Shown here piece by piece: positions 10,768-22,292 of a DNA stretch of 64,000 bases. Position 1 is the first letter of the stretch. Each line of letters begins with the position of its first letter. The translations under genes were made by a program, and so were the position numbers. The stretch covers positions 4,216,001 through 4,280,000 of the forward strand of contig JAJHTX010000001.1 in the NCBI GenBank assembly GCA_032164295.1, written 5' to 3'. This stretch comes from Inonotus obliquus. Lineage: Eukaryota; Basidiomycota; Agaricomycetes; Hymenochaetales; Hymenochaetaceae. Below the pieces are notes generated by a model that saw only the letters and a program-made list of their open reading frames with translations, was not told where the DNA came from and made no database searches.

Positions 10768-11837
10768 GAGGCACACTCTGTCCATTCTTCTCGTCTTATT
10801 TTGTATGCATCGTCAGTATTTTCGACACCCTCAGGCAAACGTATATGTAACGCTATGAATAAATGATCACTTCGTCATGATTATTTGCTGGTGGCGAGAA
10901 GGCCAAGGAGAATAAGATACTTTCTTGATGATAACATGCGATTCTTCATCGACCAATACTGATTTGATCGTGGAAGTAGCTGTGAACAGATCAAGCGCTG
11001 TTGATGAATAGAAGATAAAATCTCGGGCAGTGTAGGATATCATCTACCACACAATCCCAACACTATCCATATAATTGAAACTCTCTCTTTTCTCTGAGAT
11101 ATATGCGCACCAACAGAGAAGGTGAGCTTATATACGCCAAGTAAAATGATAGTATCTTTCGGAAATGAGTGCTAACAGGTATATTGTTTTGTTATATACC
11201 AAATTAAATCCATCTATTGATTAGACAAAGAAACGTCAAGGTTGAATTCAGCTTGTATAATTCTAGTCAGATTATTGGACAGTACATGTGTAATAAAAGT
11301 CGTATACCATGCAAATTATAAAGAAATACAGAGTAGTTTTGGTTTATATGAGATTGGCCAGACTGATGTTTACTTAGAAGCACTGAATCGCTATTGAATT
11401 GTGTATTTATTCCAATACCATCATTGTTATATCCATACACAATAGTAAAAGAATTATCTACCACTTAAATGATATATCTTCACCTTGTACTACCTTATAT
11501 GCAAGTAACTGACTTTGATTGACTATCTACCCGGATCGGAAGTCTGGAAATTCCCTTATATGACTATCAATTGATTATGGCATACTATATGCAATGTAAG
11601 CTAATGTATGTGATCCGCCTTTCTCCCGATGTAGGAGAAGAAAAATGACATGATATCCAACGGAGACCTGTTGACAGTGAAAGTTAGGTGGTATCTACTA
11701 ACTCTAAACGAAAGAAAAGACAATGTACTACAAAAACCCAGAGAAGACTGCTAAAAGAGGCTTCGTGAAATAGAAACCTATATATGGCTGAACACGAAGC
11801 TCAACGAGAACGGCTTTAACTATGAGTGCGATTACGA
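10768..11837. other. AT-rich intergenic region
   Basis: No gene is supported. Most of it belongs to the block present only in duplication unit 1. From about 11640 the text again resembles unit 2 (near 19170), for example 'acgatcaaccagact' at 11835 and 19390. Confidence 0.5.
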
Positions 11838-13254
11838 TCAACCAGACTGAGGGAACACGTCGTCGTGAATAATCACTCGACTCCACGGCAAGATATGGCG
11901 CAGGTTATCGATATTCCAGCCTGAATCATCCCCTACGAGGTTTATTATTTTCTTCGGCTGAGGAACAGCATCACCCATGAGTTCAGCTGTTTTAAATGTC
12001 CCCAAAATTTCTGCTCTCGACTTTACCATGGAAAGAAGGGCAATTATACACGCTTCTTCATCTCGAGCTACCAAGTCGCAGAATTCGAGATACACGATTG
12101 AAGGGCAGACGACACGCGAATCTGCAGCACGATCATGCTCAGGGACCTCGACAGCGAGCTCGTGGAAGAAGAAAGAGCTCGGATATCTCTGAGTTCCGTA
12201 TCTTCAGTCTCTTGAGCGTTGGGAAGAGGTGGAGACACGTAGCAAAGACGTCCGCGGCCTCATACTCCAGTTCCAACTGAGTCAAGGGAGGCAGGGAACG
12301 CTGAAAGAAATTCCGATATATTTCCGACCTTGGTGTGCTGCTGCCTTTGAATATGAGGGTCTCCAGAGATGGAAGTGTCAGGTTATCGATGACGAAGTGC
12401 GAACAACCCGATGCCACGAGAATGCGAAGACGAGGAACTGTGATAGTTGTCATGCTATCCAAGGACGGAGTCTGGGAGGTGTAGGGGAGGCCAAGCTGGA
12501 ACTCGGTCAAATTCGGGGCAACTCTAAGAAACCTGAGGCAATCTCGTATGCCATGTCGTACGCAATCTCGCTGGCCATCTCGACTGGAGGACTGGAAATG
12601 GAGAGAGCTCGGTTCTGTCAAAGAATGAATCGGGACATTTCCAGTGTCGAGTTCGTAATCTCCCCAAAGATGGAGACTTTTCAGTTTCGAAGACTTCGCG
12701 ATGCTGATGGTGGTATGCAGAGGTCCGTTAGAGCTTCGCAAACATGGCGACAACGACAATGATGTGAGCATCGGCATGTTGGTCAGAACCAATCCCGGAT
12801 ACTCGGGGGGCATCTCGACGTCGCACCAGATAAAGGACACGTCCTTCCACCTATGCTGCTGCGAAATCAGAGTCGTGATGACATATTCAGCGCCTCGAAG
12901 CGCTCCAATATCGCCATATGATAATTGACAGTGGAAGATGTAGCTTATCGGATAGCCATTCGTTCTTGAAAGCCAAGTATCGAAAATTTCCAGTATACGC
13001 TTCCGTTTAGTCTTGCATTTCCAGCTTTCGTAGTCAACGCTAATCTGAAGATAGGACCACAATTCTCCGCATGAAAGCGATAGATGACGCCAAGTTCGAC
13101 AGACGTGCGAAGCGTAAAGAGGTGATAGAACTGACGCTCGAATCACGGACGTGTCGTGAATCGAGTCCCTGGAGACATCTTGGTCATGTTTGTGCGGTAT
13201 GTTCCTCAGGAGTATGTCACAAAGGATCTCGGGAGGCAACTTGTCCATGGCCAT
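11838..13254 (-). pseudogene. F-box protein gene, copy 1, frameshifted near its C-terminus
   Basis: F-box proteins hand substrates to SCF ubiquitin ligases. The start at 13254 gives LPPEILCDILLRNIP, a classic F-box opening, followed by CRTWRHLS and a leucine-rich, repeat-like body typical of the large basidiomycete F-box/LRR family. The frame is open to about 12139. Compared with copy 2 there is one extra base near 12170: copy 2 reads FFHELAVDVPEHD where this copy reads FLLPRARCRGP and stops. The remaining C-terminus lies in another frame (12095-11838, with MVKSRAEILGTFKTAEL). A shortened 371-residue product could still be made; most likely it is decaying. Confidence 0.7.
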
Positions 13255-13414
13255 GGGAATAAGCAGAGCGCCAGCTCGTACTCGTGACGCGAGTTTTAAA
13301 GTCTGAGCTTAGTCAGCATGACTGGAGAAGAATTGGGTTTTTCAGCGGAGCTGGCGAACGAACACTAGCATCTGACGTTTCTCTCGGGGTTACAGTACTA
13401 GTACTACAGTAATT

Positions 13415-13468
13415 CACCATTCCTTTAAACACCACCATTCCTTTAAACACCACCATTCCTTTAAACAC
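13415..13468 (+). repeat. Three tandem 18-base repeats in pogo left end
   Basis: The unit caccattcctttaaacac is repeated three times in a row. The same word is in the right inverted repeat only once, and a variant is in the neighbouring MITE. It is a plausible transposase-binding motif, by analogy with other DNA transposons. Confidence 0.8.
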
Positions 13469-13941
13469 CCGGTGCTTTCTCCTGCAATTCCCCATGCCTC
13501 ATCACAGAAAAATTAATTTAGGCTGTAATAACTCACTTTAAGCTGTATGTAAAATTTGAGAGAATTTCATCAAGCCGTTAAGTGTAAAAAAAATAATCAT
13601 TGCTGAATTTTAGTCAAATCTGCCTGTTCCGGTTCAGACCAAATTATCCTATGCTCCAGATATTGATTGAATGGCATGAAAGAGACAGCTCACATGTTCT
13701 GTACCATCTTGGGCATGTTCTGTACAAATTTCATGAAGGGAGACAAATATATTGAATTAATAGCAAAGAGACAGTCAAGGAGTCTCAAAAAGCGTGACAT
13801 CTACAGTGATCGACATGCTTACATAATCGACTTGAGCCGCGAACCTCAACTAGCCAAGTCTTGACTAATTTCGCTAATATTTTTTCTCTTTTTTCACTGC
13901 AACCACACTCATTCCCCTCTACTCTGCATAACTTGACATCT

Positions 13942-16148
13942 ATGGCTAAATATGCTGATTCTAAAACCAAAGCAAAAAGAAAGACGAGCGAGAAGCTAGA
14001 GAGAAACCTACAAAAGGCTGTTGAAGCTTATCGAGTAGAGCAGCAGAAGCCTTCGAATCAGCGCTGCGGGTTACGAAAAATCGCATCCATGTTTGAGGGG
14101 GTGACAGTTGGAAGTTTACGAAACCGTGCTGCTGGAAAGAGGTCAACTGTTGAGTTTAACTTAACAAAGAGCAAACTTACAGTACAGGAGGATCAGTATC
14201 TTACACACCTGATTCAAATGTCATCAGATCGAAGCATGCCACTTACGCGGGAGGATATTAGAAGGATGGTAAACAAACTACTCGAGATGCGACTTGGACC
14301 TAGCTATCAGCCAGTTGGGGTCAACTACGTCACACGATATATAGAACGCCATCACTCCGAGATAAAGACCTATCGAAGTACGCACCTTGACATCCAGCGA
14401 GCAAACAGTCTAAATCCAACAGCCGTAAACAAGTGGTTTGATATTGTCAAGAACGAGTTAGTAAAGAAGGGAATCTCACCAGATCGTATTTTTGGCATGG
14501 ACGAAAGTGGATTCGCACCTTCGGATAACTCAACCTACTGTGTTGTTGGAACTCGAGGGAAAAAGAATCAGTACATCCGAGCAGGTAGTAACCGCGAAAA
14601 TACAACCGCTATTGTTACCATTTGTGCAGATGGTACATATATACAGCCACTTGTTATCTTCAAGGGCCAGTATCTATACTCGAAGTGGCTTGAGAATAAT
14701 GTCGCAGATGCAAGGTTAGCTCAATTTATTAAAAGTAAATTGCGCACTTATCATATCTAATTTTAAGATGCACATCATCAACGAATGGCTGGACAGATAG
14801 CCAGATCGTATTAATGTGGTTCAAAAACCATTTCGAGCCCATGACAAGAGAGAAGGCAAAAGGACTTACCCGGGCTCTTCTCCTGGACAATCACAAGTCA
14901 CATTGCTCTCTCGAGCTTATCGAGGAGGCAGTTAATCACAACGTCGAAATTTTTGGATACCCACCTCATTGTACCCATGCTCTACAAGGTCTCGATGTTG
15001 TCTGCTTTGCTAAAATGAAGCAGAATTGGCGTCATCTCGTTCGAGAATTCGAGTCAAGTGCCTTACACTCAGTTGAAAAACGGGACTTCTTACAGTTATT
15101 TGGAAAAGCATTCCTACTTTCCTTCGATATGCAATCTATACGGGCCGCATTTCGAGTCACCGGTATCCACCCGTTCAACCGCAATGTCATCTCAGCAGAT
15201 CAGATGAAGCCAAGTCAAGTTGCATCAACCTCATCATCATTTCCACTGCCGTTAAATACACCAGTCCGTCGTATAATGGCTGTCTATCACCATCAGCCTC
15301 CCACGGCATTTGATGTTGACGTAGCAACGCACCTTCCAGCCCCAAATTCACTCCCAACAACTTCCCATCTACCACGGGGCCCTGTCCTTGACTCATCCCT
15401 TGATCCAGCCCTATTCACTCCTTCAAAACGTATTCGCTCCATATATGCATCTATGGCTATGTCAAAATCAGCCAGCTTCCTTGTCACAAAGGATAGAATC
15501 ACCTCATCAGAGTCCCTACCCCCTCCAGTACTTGAGCGGCCCCCTACTGGTACTGCGCCGGACTGGAAAGCTACGCAAGAATGCTTACATCGTTTATCGA
15601 GTCGAAGGGATAATGACGAAATTGATGAACTTACCGAGCGTCTCAGACAAGCACACCTTCACTCTCAGATATGCCAGAGCATTGCAGAGGGTGCCCAAGC
15701 ACAGCTAGTGCTAGCTAGCATGCATAATACAAAGCTACAGGTTGCATTGTATGACAAGGAGACTTCGAACTCAGGTGATAACGTACGTTTAGGTGACGGA
15801 ATGCCTAGAATTTGGACATCACAGGATAGCCAGGAGGAGATAAGGGCAAAACAACATGCAAGGGAGAGGGAGCAGGCCGAGGTTCTGGCGCGGAAGGATG
15901 ATGCAAAAAGAAGGAAGAATATCAGCGATGCAATTGATAAGGCATGGGAGGAAACCAAGACGCACCATAACAAGGAGGTAACCAAATGGGAGTTACAGTG
16001 CATCCAATGGAAGGAGGAGGGACTCCCAAGGAAGTACTGGGACCCCAAACCAATGCGACCAACAAAGAAACAAGTCCGAGAGCAGCTAATTGGTGCAGAT
16101 GAGAGTATCGAGTTTGTGGAGGAAGTTATGGTAGCGGAGTCTCTGTGA
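13942..16148 (+). CDS. pogo/Tigger-type transposase with CENP-B-like and DDE domains
   Basis: The transposase cuts out and reinserts the element. Exons 13942-14714 and 14768-16148 join in phase, giving 717 residues without a stop. The start is the ATG at 13942 (MAKYADSKTK), 535 bases inside the left end. The first 150 residues hold a psq-type helix-turn-helix (LRKIASMFEGVTVGSLRNR) and a CENP-B-type HTH region (LTREDIRRMVNKLLEMR). The DDE core shows IFGMDESGF, LLLDNHKSH and LQGLDVVCF, so the triad is Asp-Asp-Asp. GWTDSQIVLMWF after the intron is the usual pogo motif. The C-terminus is a long charged coiled-coil-like tail. With intact ends this copy may be functional; activity is untested. Confidence 0.9.
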
Positions 16149-16544
16149 GCACTTGCATAGCTGAGTCCTTCTTGCCTGCGGTGAGCTAGAGGTCGGAGAT
16201 GGCATGGAGAAAGGGTGGTGGAGGAAGGGCAGGTTGGATGGGAAGAAGAGAGGGACACGGGCGACGACAAGCAACCTTCAGGCATGTGCCGCGTGCCAGC
16301 GTGACACATGTCACAGGGTGTTTAAAGGAGTGGTTTTTGTGACATTTATCATACTTTTTTGACTTCATCATAATTATTTTATTTGTGCATTTTCTGCCAC
16401 AAAAAAAATTCAGGAGGTACCTACCATAGTGCCCTTTGTATATATTCATCTAATTTTTATAAATGTTGTGTGATGTGAGCCCCACGGGCGGAGGAGTAAT
16501 TGGTGTTCAAAGGAATGGTGAATTACTGTAGTTGTACTTACTTA

Positions 16545-16587
16545 TTTTCCTAAACCAAGACTTTAAGATATTTTTCTTCTCGGTACT
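16545..16587 (-). pseudogene. F-box-gene fragment at junction of duplication units
   Basis: 'taaaccaagactttaagata' plus following bases match the fragments at 190-250 and 21060-21112. It lies just outside the pogo right end and ends where the MITE begins. Together the three fragments delimit the GMC/F-box duplication units. Confidence 0.4.
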
Positions 16588-16589
16588 TA

Positions 16590-17265
16590 CAGGAAAATAC
16601 CGTTCCTTTAAACACCAATTACAAACTTGCCCCCCTGTCTTTCCACACACAACTTTTCAGAAATAAAAATACATTTTCATGGAGTATACTATAGGAGACA
16701 CATGCTGATTTTTTTCTAAGCCGGAAGGTGTGCTAGAAAAATAGATATGGACCTGGAAAGAAACAAGGGCCCCTGTCAGTGTCACGGAAAACGACTCCTT
16801 TGAACACCTTGTGACGTAATATCACGCCAATATCAATTACACTCCGGTTGTAATGAATTGCCGAGATACCTTATTTTGTCAGCACGCTGATCATTTTGAC
16901 TATCACACTCTTGAGATTTTCTTACAATATTAATTGATTGAGCAGCAGTTTCTCCCTGAAACTTGGAGTGAAAGTAGACTATGTATTATACTTTTAGATT
17001 ATCAGGTTATATATACAGTTAAATAACAGGGGAAATTGCAGGAGGAATTGGTTTCGACTCAGGTCTGTGAATTTCACCAAATATCAGCACTGTATAATTT
17101 TTCTAGACTCAACAGCTTGCTCATATTTCTTGTAAATTTGCAGACTCAGTGATACATACTATCCTTTGGTTCATGCATGTTTCTGAAATGATAAGTGAAG
17201 AATTGAGTGAGAAAAGTCATGGTGTTCAAAGGAACGGTACTGTTTAAAGGACCGGTATTTTCCTG
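16590..17265. mobile_element. MITE-like element related to the pogo transposon
   Basis: A 676-base non-coding element whose ends are inverted repeats, CAGGAAAATACCGTTCCTTT at the left and CGGTATTTTCCTG at the right (17253-17265), with TA duplications at 16588-16589 and 17266-17267. Next to the ends lies 'ttcctttaaacacc', the same subterminal word as in the pogo element 60 bases away. It has no ORF of note. Mobilisation by the pogo transposase is an inference from the shared ends and TA target. Confidence 0.8.
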
Positions 17266-17342
17266 TATATATTCCTATCGCGTGACGTCACGCAGGTGAC
17301 TTACCGTGTCACGTACCTTTTTCTTTCCTTCCGCTTTCATAG

Positions 17343-18633
17343 TCCATGCTGCCTTTCCTCAGGCTATGTACGGTGGACCACAACAACCGACCTTCGCAAG
17401 CGCCGTGCAGAATGTCTCACAACGTCAATCCAAGCGGGAATGCTAACTGTTTTTCAGCTGCAAAAGCTCGCCTTTCGTGACCGAACGTACAAGCTGGCTT
17501 ACGCTTGTCGGACGGACACCAGGTGACACGAGTGCTCCTTTCTGGAACAGCCCCGAATGTCATCGCAACGGGCGCAGAGTTCAAAAAGTCAGATAATACT
17601 GGTGAGACGTTTACGGTCAACACGATTCGGGAGGTCATTCTTGCAGCTGGTGCCATTGGTACACCTCAGCTTCTTCAACTCTCAGGAATCGGAGACTCGT
17701 CCGTGCTAGATCCGTTAGGAATCGACGTCAAGGTCGACCTTCCGACTGTTGGAAAGAACCTCTAAGAGCAAACGATGAATTCGCTCGGCCATTCTGCCTC
17801 TTCCGATCCGGATGGTAGAGGACCTTCCGGGTGCATTGCCTTTCCCTCTCTCAATGAGTTGTTTTCTGAGAACGGAGGTTCGAATGGAAGTGTTTCTGCA
17901 GACGAGGTTGCGAGTCGATGTATCCAGCATGGGCGCAGAGTCAAGCGGTGAATGGGCTTAGTGCCGAGGCACTCACGACGATCTTTGGTATCCAGGCTGG
18001 GCTTATTGTTAACAACAATGGCAGGTATCTGACGCTTTCGAACAATTAGAGTATATTGATCGATGCGTGCGTGTAGCTCCTCTTGTCGAGCTCTTCTTCG
18101 ATACCAGCTTCCCAGAGTAAGCTTCACCCCAGCATCTTTCCATACCTTTTCAGCGGCCTCGGTATCGATATGTGACCGCTACTCCCCTTCAGTCGAGGGA
18201 ACGTCACCATCACAGGCAGTACGTTTTCACAAAACAGAACCACAAGTCAACGTAAACTGGTTCAGCGTCGATTTCGATCTGACAGTACAAGCTCGACTTT
18301 CACGACACGCACTCAACGATGCTGCCTTCGACGCTATTTCATCAGGAGAGACTACACCTGGTAGAAACAGAGTACCGGACGATGGAAATGGCGGGATAGA
18401 CGAGGCTTGGAAATCTTGGATTCGGGATTCGAGAAGGATTGAGTGCTGTCTCACGTGCTATTGGTTCGGTCTCCATGATGCGGAGGGATCTGGGTGGAGT
18501 TGTTGCGAGGCTTCGCGTATACGATATGAAAAACTTGCGCGTTGTTGACGCGAGCATTCTGCCTGTTCAGATCAGAGGGCATCTACGGAGCACGGTATAT
18601 CGCATTGCGGAGAATGTAGTAGTATTGAGGTGA
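17343..18633 (+). pseudogene. Truncated GMC oxidoreductase pseudogene (copy 2)
   Basis: It is highly similar at DNA level to 1509-2894 of the intact GMC gene, including its intron positions. The first 700 bases of the gene (signal peptide, FAD-binding motif) are missing. An internal deletion occurs near 17415, an in-frame TAA at 17763-17765 follows VGKNL, several small indels shift the frame around 17920 and 18440, and the active-site region reads differently from HAIGT. It is dead. The break at 17343 coincides with the right side of the MITE region. Confidence 0.9.
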
Positions 18634-19400
18634 TGCGCAACGACTCAGTACTGTATCGTATCGTGATTCGTGACCTGCGAGAGTATAGCAATGGGCAGAA
18701 AGCATGGTAATATTTGGATTGGAAGGAGGGCCTCAAAGGGTACTCTTATTTAATAGATGATCACAGCTCATTTGAACGACCCCTTTTCTCTCGCAAAAGC
18801 TATGTATATAGTAGAATACGTTTCAGGGTGACAAAAAGCGGCTAGCTACCCTACTAAAGTATCAGTCGAGGGAAAGAGAATCAGTGTCAGACTCATTATA
18901 TTGGGAACATAGCTAAGAGCGGCGATACGTTTACAGTAATGTCACTTATGAATAGAGATTTGAGTATCATCAGGAACGAACGAGGTTCGAACCATACGCC
19001 ATGCCAGCATTCAGAATGAAAAGTATCTAAGGCTCGTCGCGTTTTCTGGATCGTTGCTTAACTCACGGGCTGGTATTATCGGCATCAAGAGAGGAATCAG
19101 TAACAGTTCAGCGCCGTTTCGATTATTTGCTGAGCAATTGGATGCTGTAAGTGCTTCCTGGAGAAAGATGATGTCCTCATGATATCATATAGACCTGCTG
19201 ACAGATAAAGTCAGATGATGACGACTACGTCCAAACGGAGAGAGAAATTAACTTCTCAACGGAAATCGATCAAAAAAGACAGTCTGCTATCACGAAACAG
19301 GGAGGCCAGATTTCCGGAAATAGAACGAACAAGAGCTACATATTCCTGCATATGAATTTCAATGAGAATGTCCTAACAGTGCGACTACGATCAACCAGAC
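18634..19400. other. Intergenic spacer of duplication unit 2
   Basis: No gene seen. Positions 18835-19130 match 2990-3270, and 19170-19400 match 11640-11837 weakly. So only about 700 bases separate the two genes here, against nearly 9 kb in unit 1. Confidence 0.6.
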
Positions 19401-20836
19401 TTACCCTATACGACGAAGCACATCACCACGAATAATCACTCGGGCCCCGATCAAACCGCGACGCAAAAATTGCATGACCCATCCCGCATCACGTTTCAGA
19501 AGGTCCTCTAATGTCTTCGCGTAACACTCTGTTCTACAGTGTTTCCGGGAAAACTTGTCCACTGTGATGTGAAGCTCAACTGTCTTGAATATCCCCAAAA
19601 CCTCCGCTCTCGACTTCAACATGGAGAAAAGGGCATTTGTACAAGCGTTGATATCCTGAATTCGTGAGCCATAGACTTCGAGAAACACGAGTGAAGGGCA
19701 GACGACGCGCACATCTGTGGCAAAATCATGTTCAGGAACGTCGACAGCGAGCTCGTGGAAGAAGAGCGAGGATATCTGCGACCTCGATATTCTCAGTCTC
19801 TTGAGCGTCGGTAAGAGGCGGAGACTCGAGGCAAAGACGTCCGCATCCTCATTCTCCAACTCCAACTGAGTCAAAGGAGGTAAGGAACGTTGAAAGAAAT
19901 TCCGGTATCTTTCCGAGTCTCGTAGACGGGATCTGTCGCAAATAAGGGTCCCCAGAGATGGTAGTATCAGGTTATCGATGACGAGGGGCGACCAATGACC
20001 TGATGTCACGAGATTGCGAAGACGAGAAACTATGATAGGCACCAAGATATCCCAGGACAGACTTCGGTACGAGTAGGGGAAGTCAGACCGGAACACAGTC
20101 AAATTTTGGGCAACTCCGAGAAACCTAAGGCAATCTCGTACGCAATCTTGCACGCCATCTCGACTGGAAGACTGGAAGCACATAGAGCTCGGTTCTGTCA
20201 AAGAATGAATCGGGGCATTTCCAGTGTCGAGTTCGTAATCTCCCCAAAGATGGAGACTTTTCAGCTCCGAAGACTTCGCAATGTTGATGGTAGCACGCAG
20301 CTGTTTGTTCGAGTTTCGCAGATGCAGATCCCTCGGCGACGATGACAATGACGTGAGCATCGGCATATTGGTTAGAACCAAACCGGGAAACTTGGAAGAC
20401 ATCCTGACGCTAATCCAAGAAAAGGACACGTCCTTCCACCTATGCTGCTGTGCAATAAGAGTCGTTATGATATATGCAGCGTCCCGATGCATTCCAATAT
20501 CCCCGCTATATTGTAAGCGACAGTGGAAGATGTAGCTTATCGGATAGCCATTCGTTCTTGAAAGCCAAGTATCGAAAATTTCCAGTATACGCTTCCGTTT
20601 AGTCTTGCATTTCCAGCTTTCGTAGTCAACGAAGATAGGACCACAATTCTCCGCATGAGAGCGATAGATGACGCCAAGTCCGACAGACGTGCGGGGCGTG
20701 AAGAGGCGCTAGTACTTACTGACGCTCGAATCGCGGACGTGTCGTGAATCGAGTCCCTGGAGACATCTTGGTCATGGTTGTGCGGTATGTTCCTCAGGAA
20801 TATGTCACAAAGGATCTCGGGAGGCAGTTTGTCCAT
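19401..20836 (-). pseudogene. F-box protein gene, copy 2, frameshifted near its N-terminus
   Basis: Same family as copy 1, with which it shares long stretches (HSLTEPSS, KSLHLWGDYELDTGN, FFQRSLPPLTQLELE). It begins MDKLPPEILCDIFLRNIPHN at 20836 but loses frame in the 20640-20720 region through small deletions: the residues matching VDYESWKCKTKRKR are read in another frame. From 20492 down to 19401 one frame is open and gives the full C-terminal half that copy 1 lost (FHELAVDVPEHDFATDVRV to VLRRIG). Each copy is therefore broken at a different end. Confidence 0.75.
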
Positions 20837-21059
20837 GATCGCAGGCAGAGCGAATGTCACCAACGCGACTTGGCGGGCGGTGAATGGTAGCGGGTCGATT
20901 TCAAAGTCCGTGCTTAATCAGCACGGCTCAGCGAGGAAGGCTGGGTTTTTCTTTCCTTTCTTTTTTACCCAGGCCAGGACGAAAAAGCGACCGTAGTCTC
21001 TTTGTCAGCATCTTCTGGCCATGAACACCAGCTTTTAACCTTTCTCTGTTACAGTATAC

Positions 21060-21371
21060 TTACACTGTTAAACCAGGACTTTGGGATATTTTGCTCCTTA
21101 GTATCACTTTGTGACATACATTCCTGAGGGCTGCTACAAAATAGTAATGTACTCCGACATGTTCGGAAGTGATAGTTAGTGCTCCAATATCACCAAATGG
21201 ACATCTATGTGTGAAGTGGAACGCGTGTTCAATTGTGTACGGATAAAAAGCGGCAGCCCCTGCGACTAGGTTCGGCACGTATTCTTGCTCGTTGGCGAGG
21301 GCCCTGGTCACAGTGTGAAAGTTCAATGAGACCAGTAAGTACTGATGAGCTCGTGTAAGGAGCAAGAACAT
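21060..21371 (-). pseudogene. Third F-box-family fragment
   Basis: A 103-residue open frame contains FHFTHRCPFGDIGALTITSE, which aligns with FHCQLSYGDIGALRGAEY in F-box copy 1, and a following stretch ending SQSPGL that aligns with the PEYPGL region. No F-box or C-terminus is present. It is probably a relic of an older copy and forms the right edge of the duplicated block. Confidence 0.4.
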
Positions 21372-22292
21372 ACTGCTATCATAAGCATAAAGAGTATAGC
21401 ATCACCGCGCGTTCATAAAGGGCTGTCTGAGCCACACGTTCCTTACCTTAATTAAGAAGAGCGTCTTGGCAATCAGGAGTTGATTATTTGCCATATGAAA
21501 TACAGAGTACTCACCTATTTCGTCCGGTCATGTTATCCTTTCATTTCCGATGCGGTTCAATACCCACGCTTTGTCATTCGAATTAGCACTGCTCAAATCC
21601 TCCCACCGTTCGAGTCGTGCTGATTGCTCTGTTCCGATCCTAGCGGCATACTGTCCACCTCCCTGCTCTCAAGGCAGGTGACCCTGTCCTATGCACCGCG
21701 GCGGCTATCGCTAGTTGAGGACACGGTGGTGATAAAGCGCGTCGAAGCAAGTTCAAAGTCGGATCACCGAAGTTTCGTCACACCAGTCACACCACTCTCA
21801 ATCCGGCGCTCCATCATTTCCTTCCAATGAATGATCTACTGCGCAATGGCCATCACAACTTCTGGGCAAGCCCGTCCTTCCTTAGCAGGCGTATGTTTTC
21901 CGTGTATGTACATGCCATCCCCGCAAGCCATCCAAAAACAACCATGGCCATAATGAAGTGCTACGGAATAACACAGCATCCCCGCTTTGCATCTCGTAAA
22001 ATTCGCATGGCCAATAACAACACGCAATTTTCAATATTATACCCGCGGGCTTTTGCACTTAGTTCGCAGAGTGCACCGGTTTCCGCAGCAGTCTAGAGTG
22101 GTTTTCCCGCTTTGGCGTGTTATTCTGAATTGCGTTCTCCGAACCCAAAGCTAGGAGCATGGAGTGCCAAGATTGTCAAGCCAGGTGTGAATGGATCAAG
22201 CACTCGACTCGAGTAGTATAAATCCATCAGTTTCTCCTTTGCCAAAGCCAAAGGCATCTTCATCGAATCAGCCCTTTCGAAACTGTATTATT
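21372..22292. other. Intergenic region
   Basis: Only short, unrecognisable ORFs. The last 100 bases, up to the ATG at 22293, are the likely promoter and leader of the next gene (AGTATAAA at 22214). Confidence 0.45.

Larger units (their letters stand above)
13407..16528 (+). mobile_element. pogo-like DNA transposon, apparently complete
   Basis: Terminal inverted repeats of about 28 bases, CAGTAATTCACCATTCCTTT plus aaacacc at the left and its complement at 16502-16528 (one mismatch), are flanked by TA on each side (13405-13406, 16529-16530), the target duplication of the Tc1/mariner/pogo superfamily. The 3122-base element holds one gene, a transposase with a single 53-base intron. The left end has three tandem subterminal repeats and the right end one. 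It sits between the two duplication units, in sequence matching copy 2's upstream flank. Confidence 0.92.

Noticed and set aside
12229..12762. 177-residue + strand frame opposite F-box copy 1
   Set aside because: It is antisense to a recognisable F-box/LRR frame that is shared with copy 2; no family features.
15665..16309. 214-residue minus-strand frame opposite the pogo transposase C-terminus
   Set aside because: The plus-strand frame carries the DDE domain and continues through; the minus frame is composition-driven.
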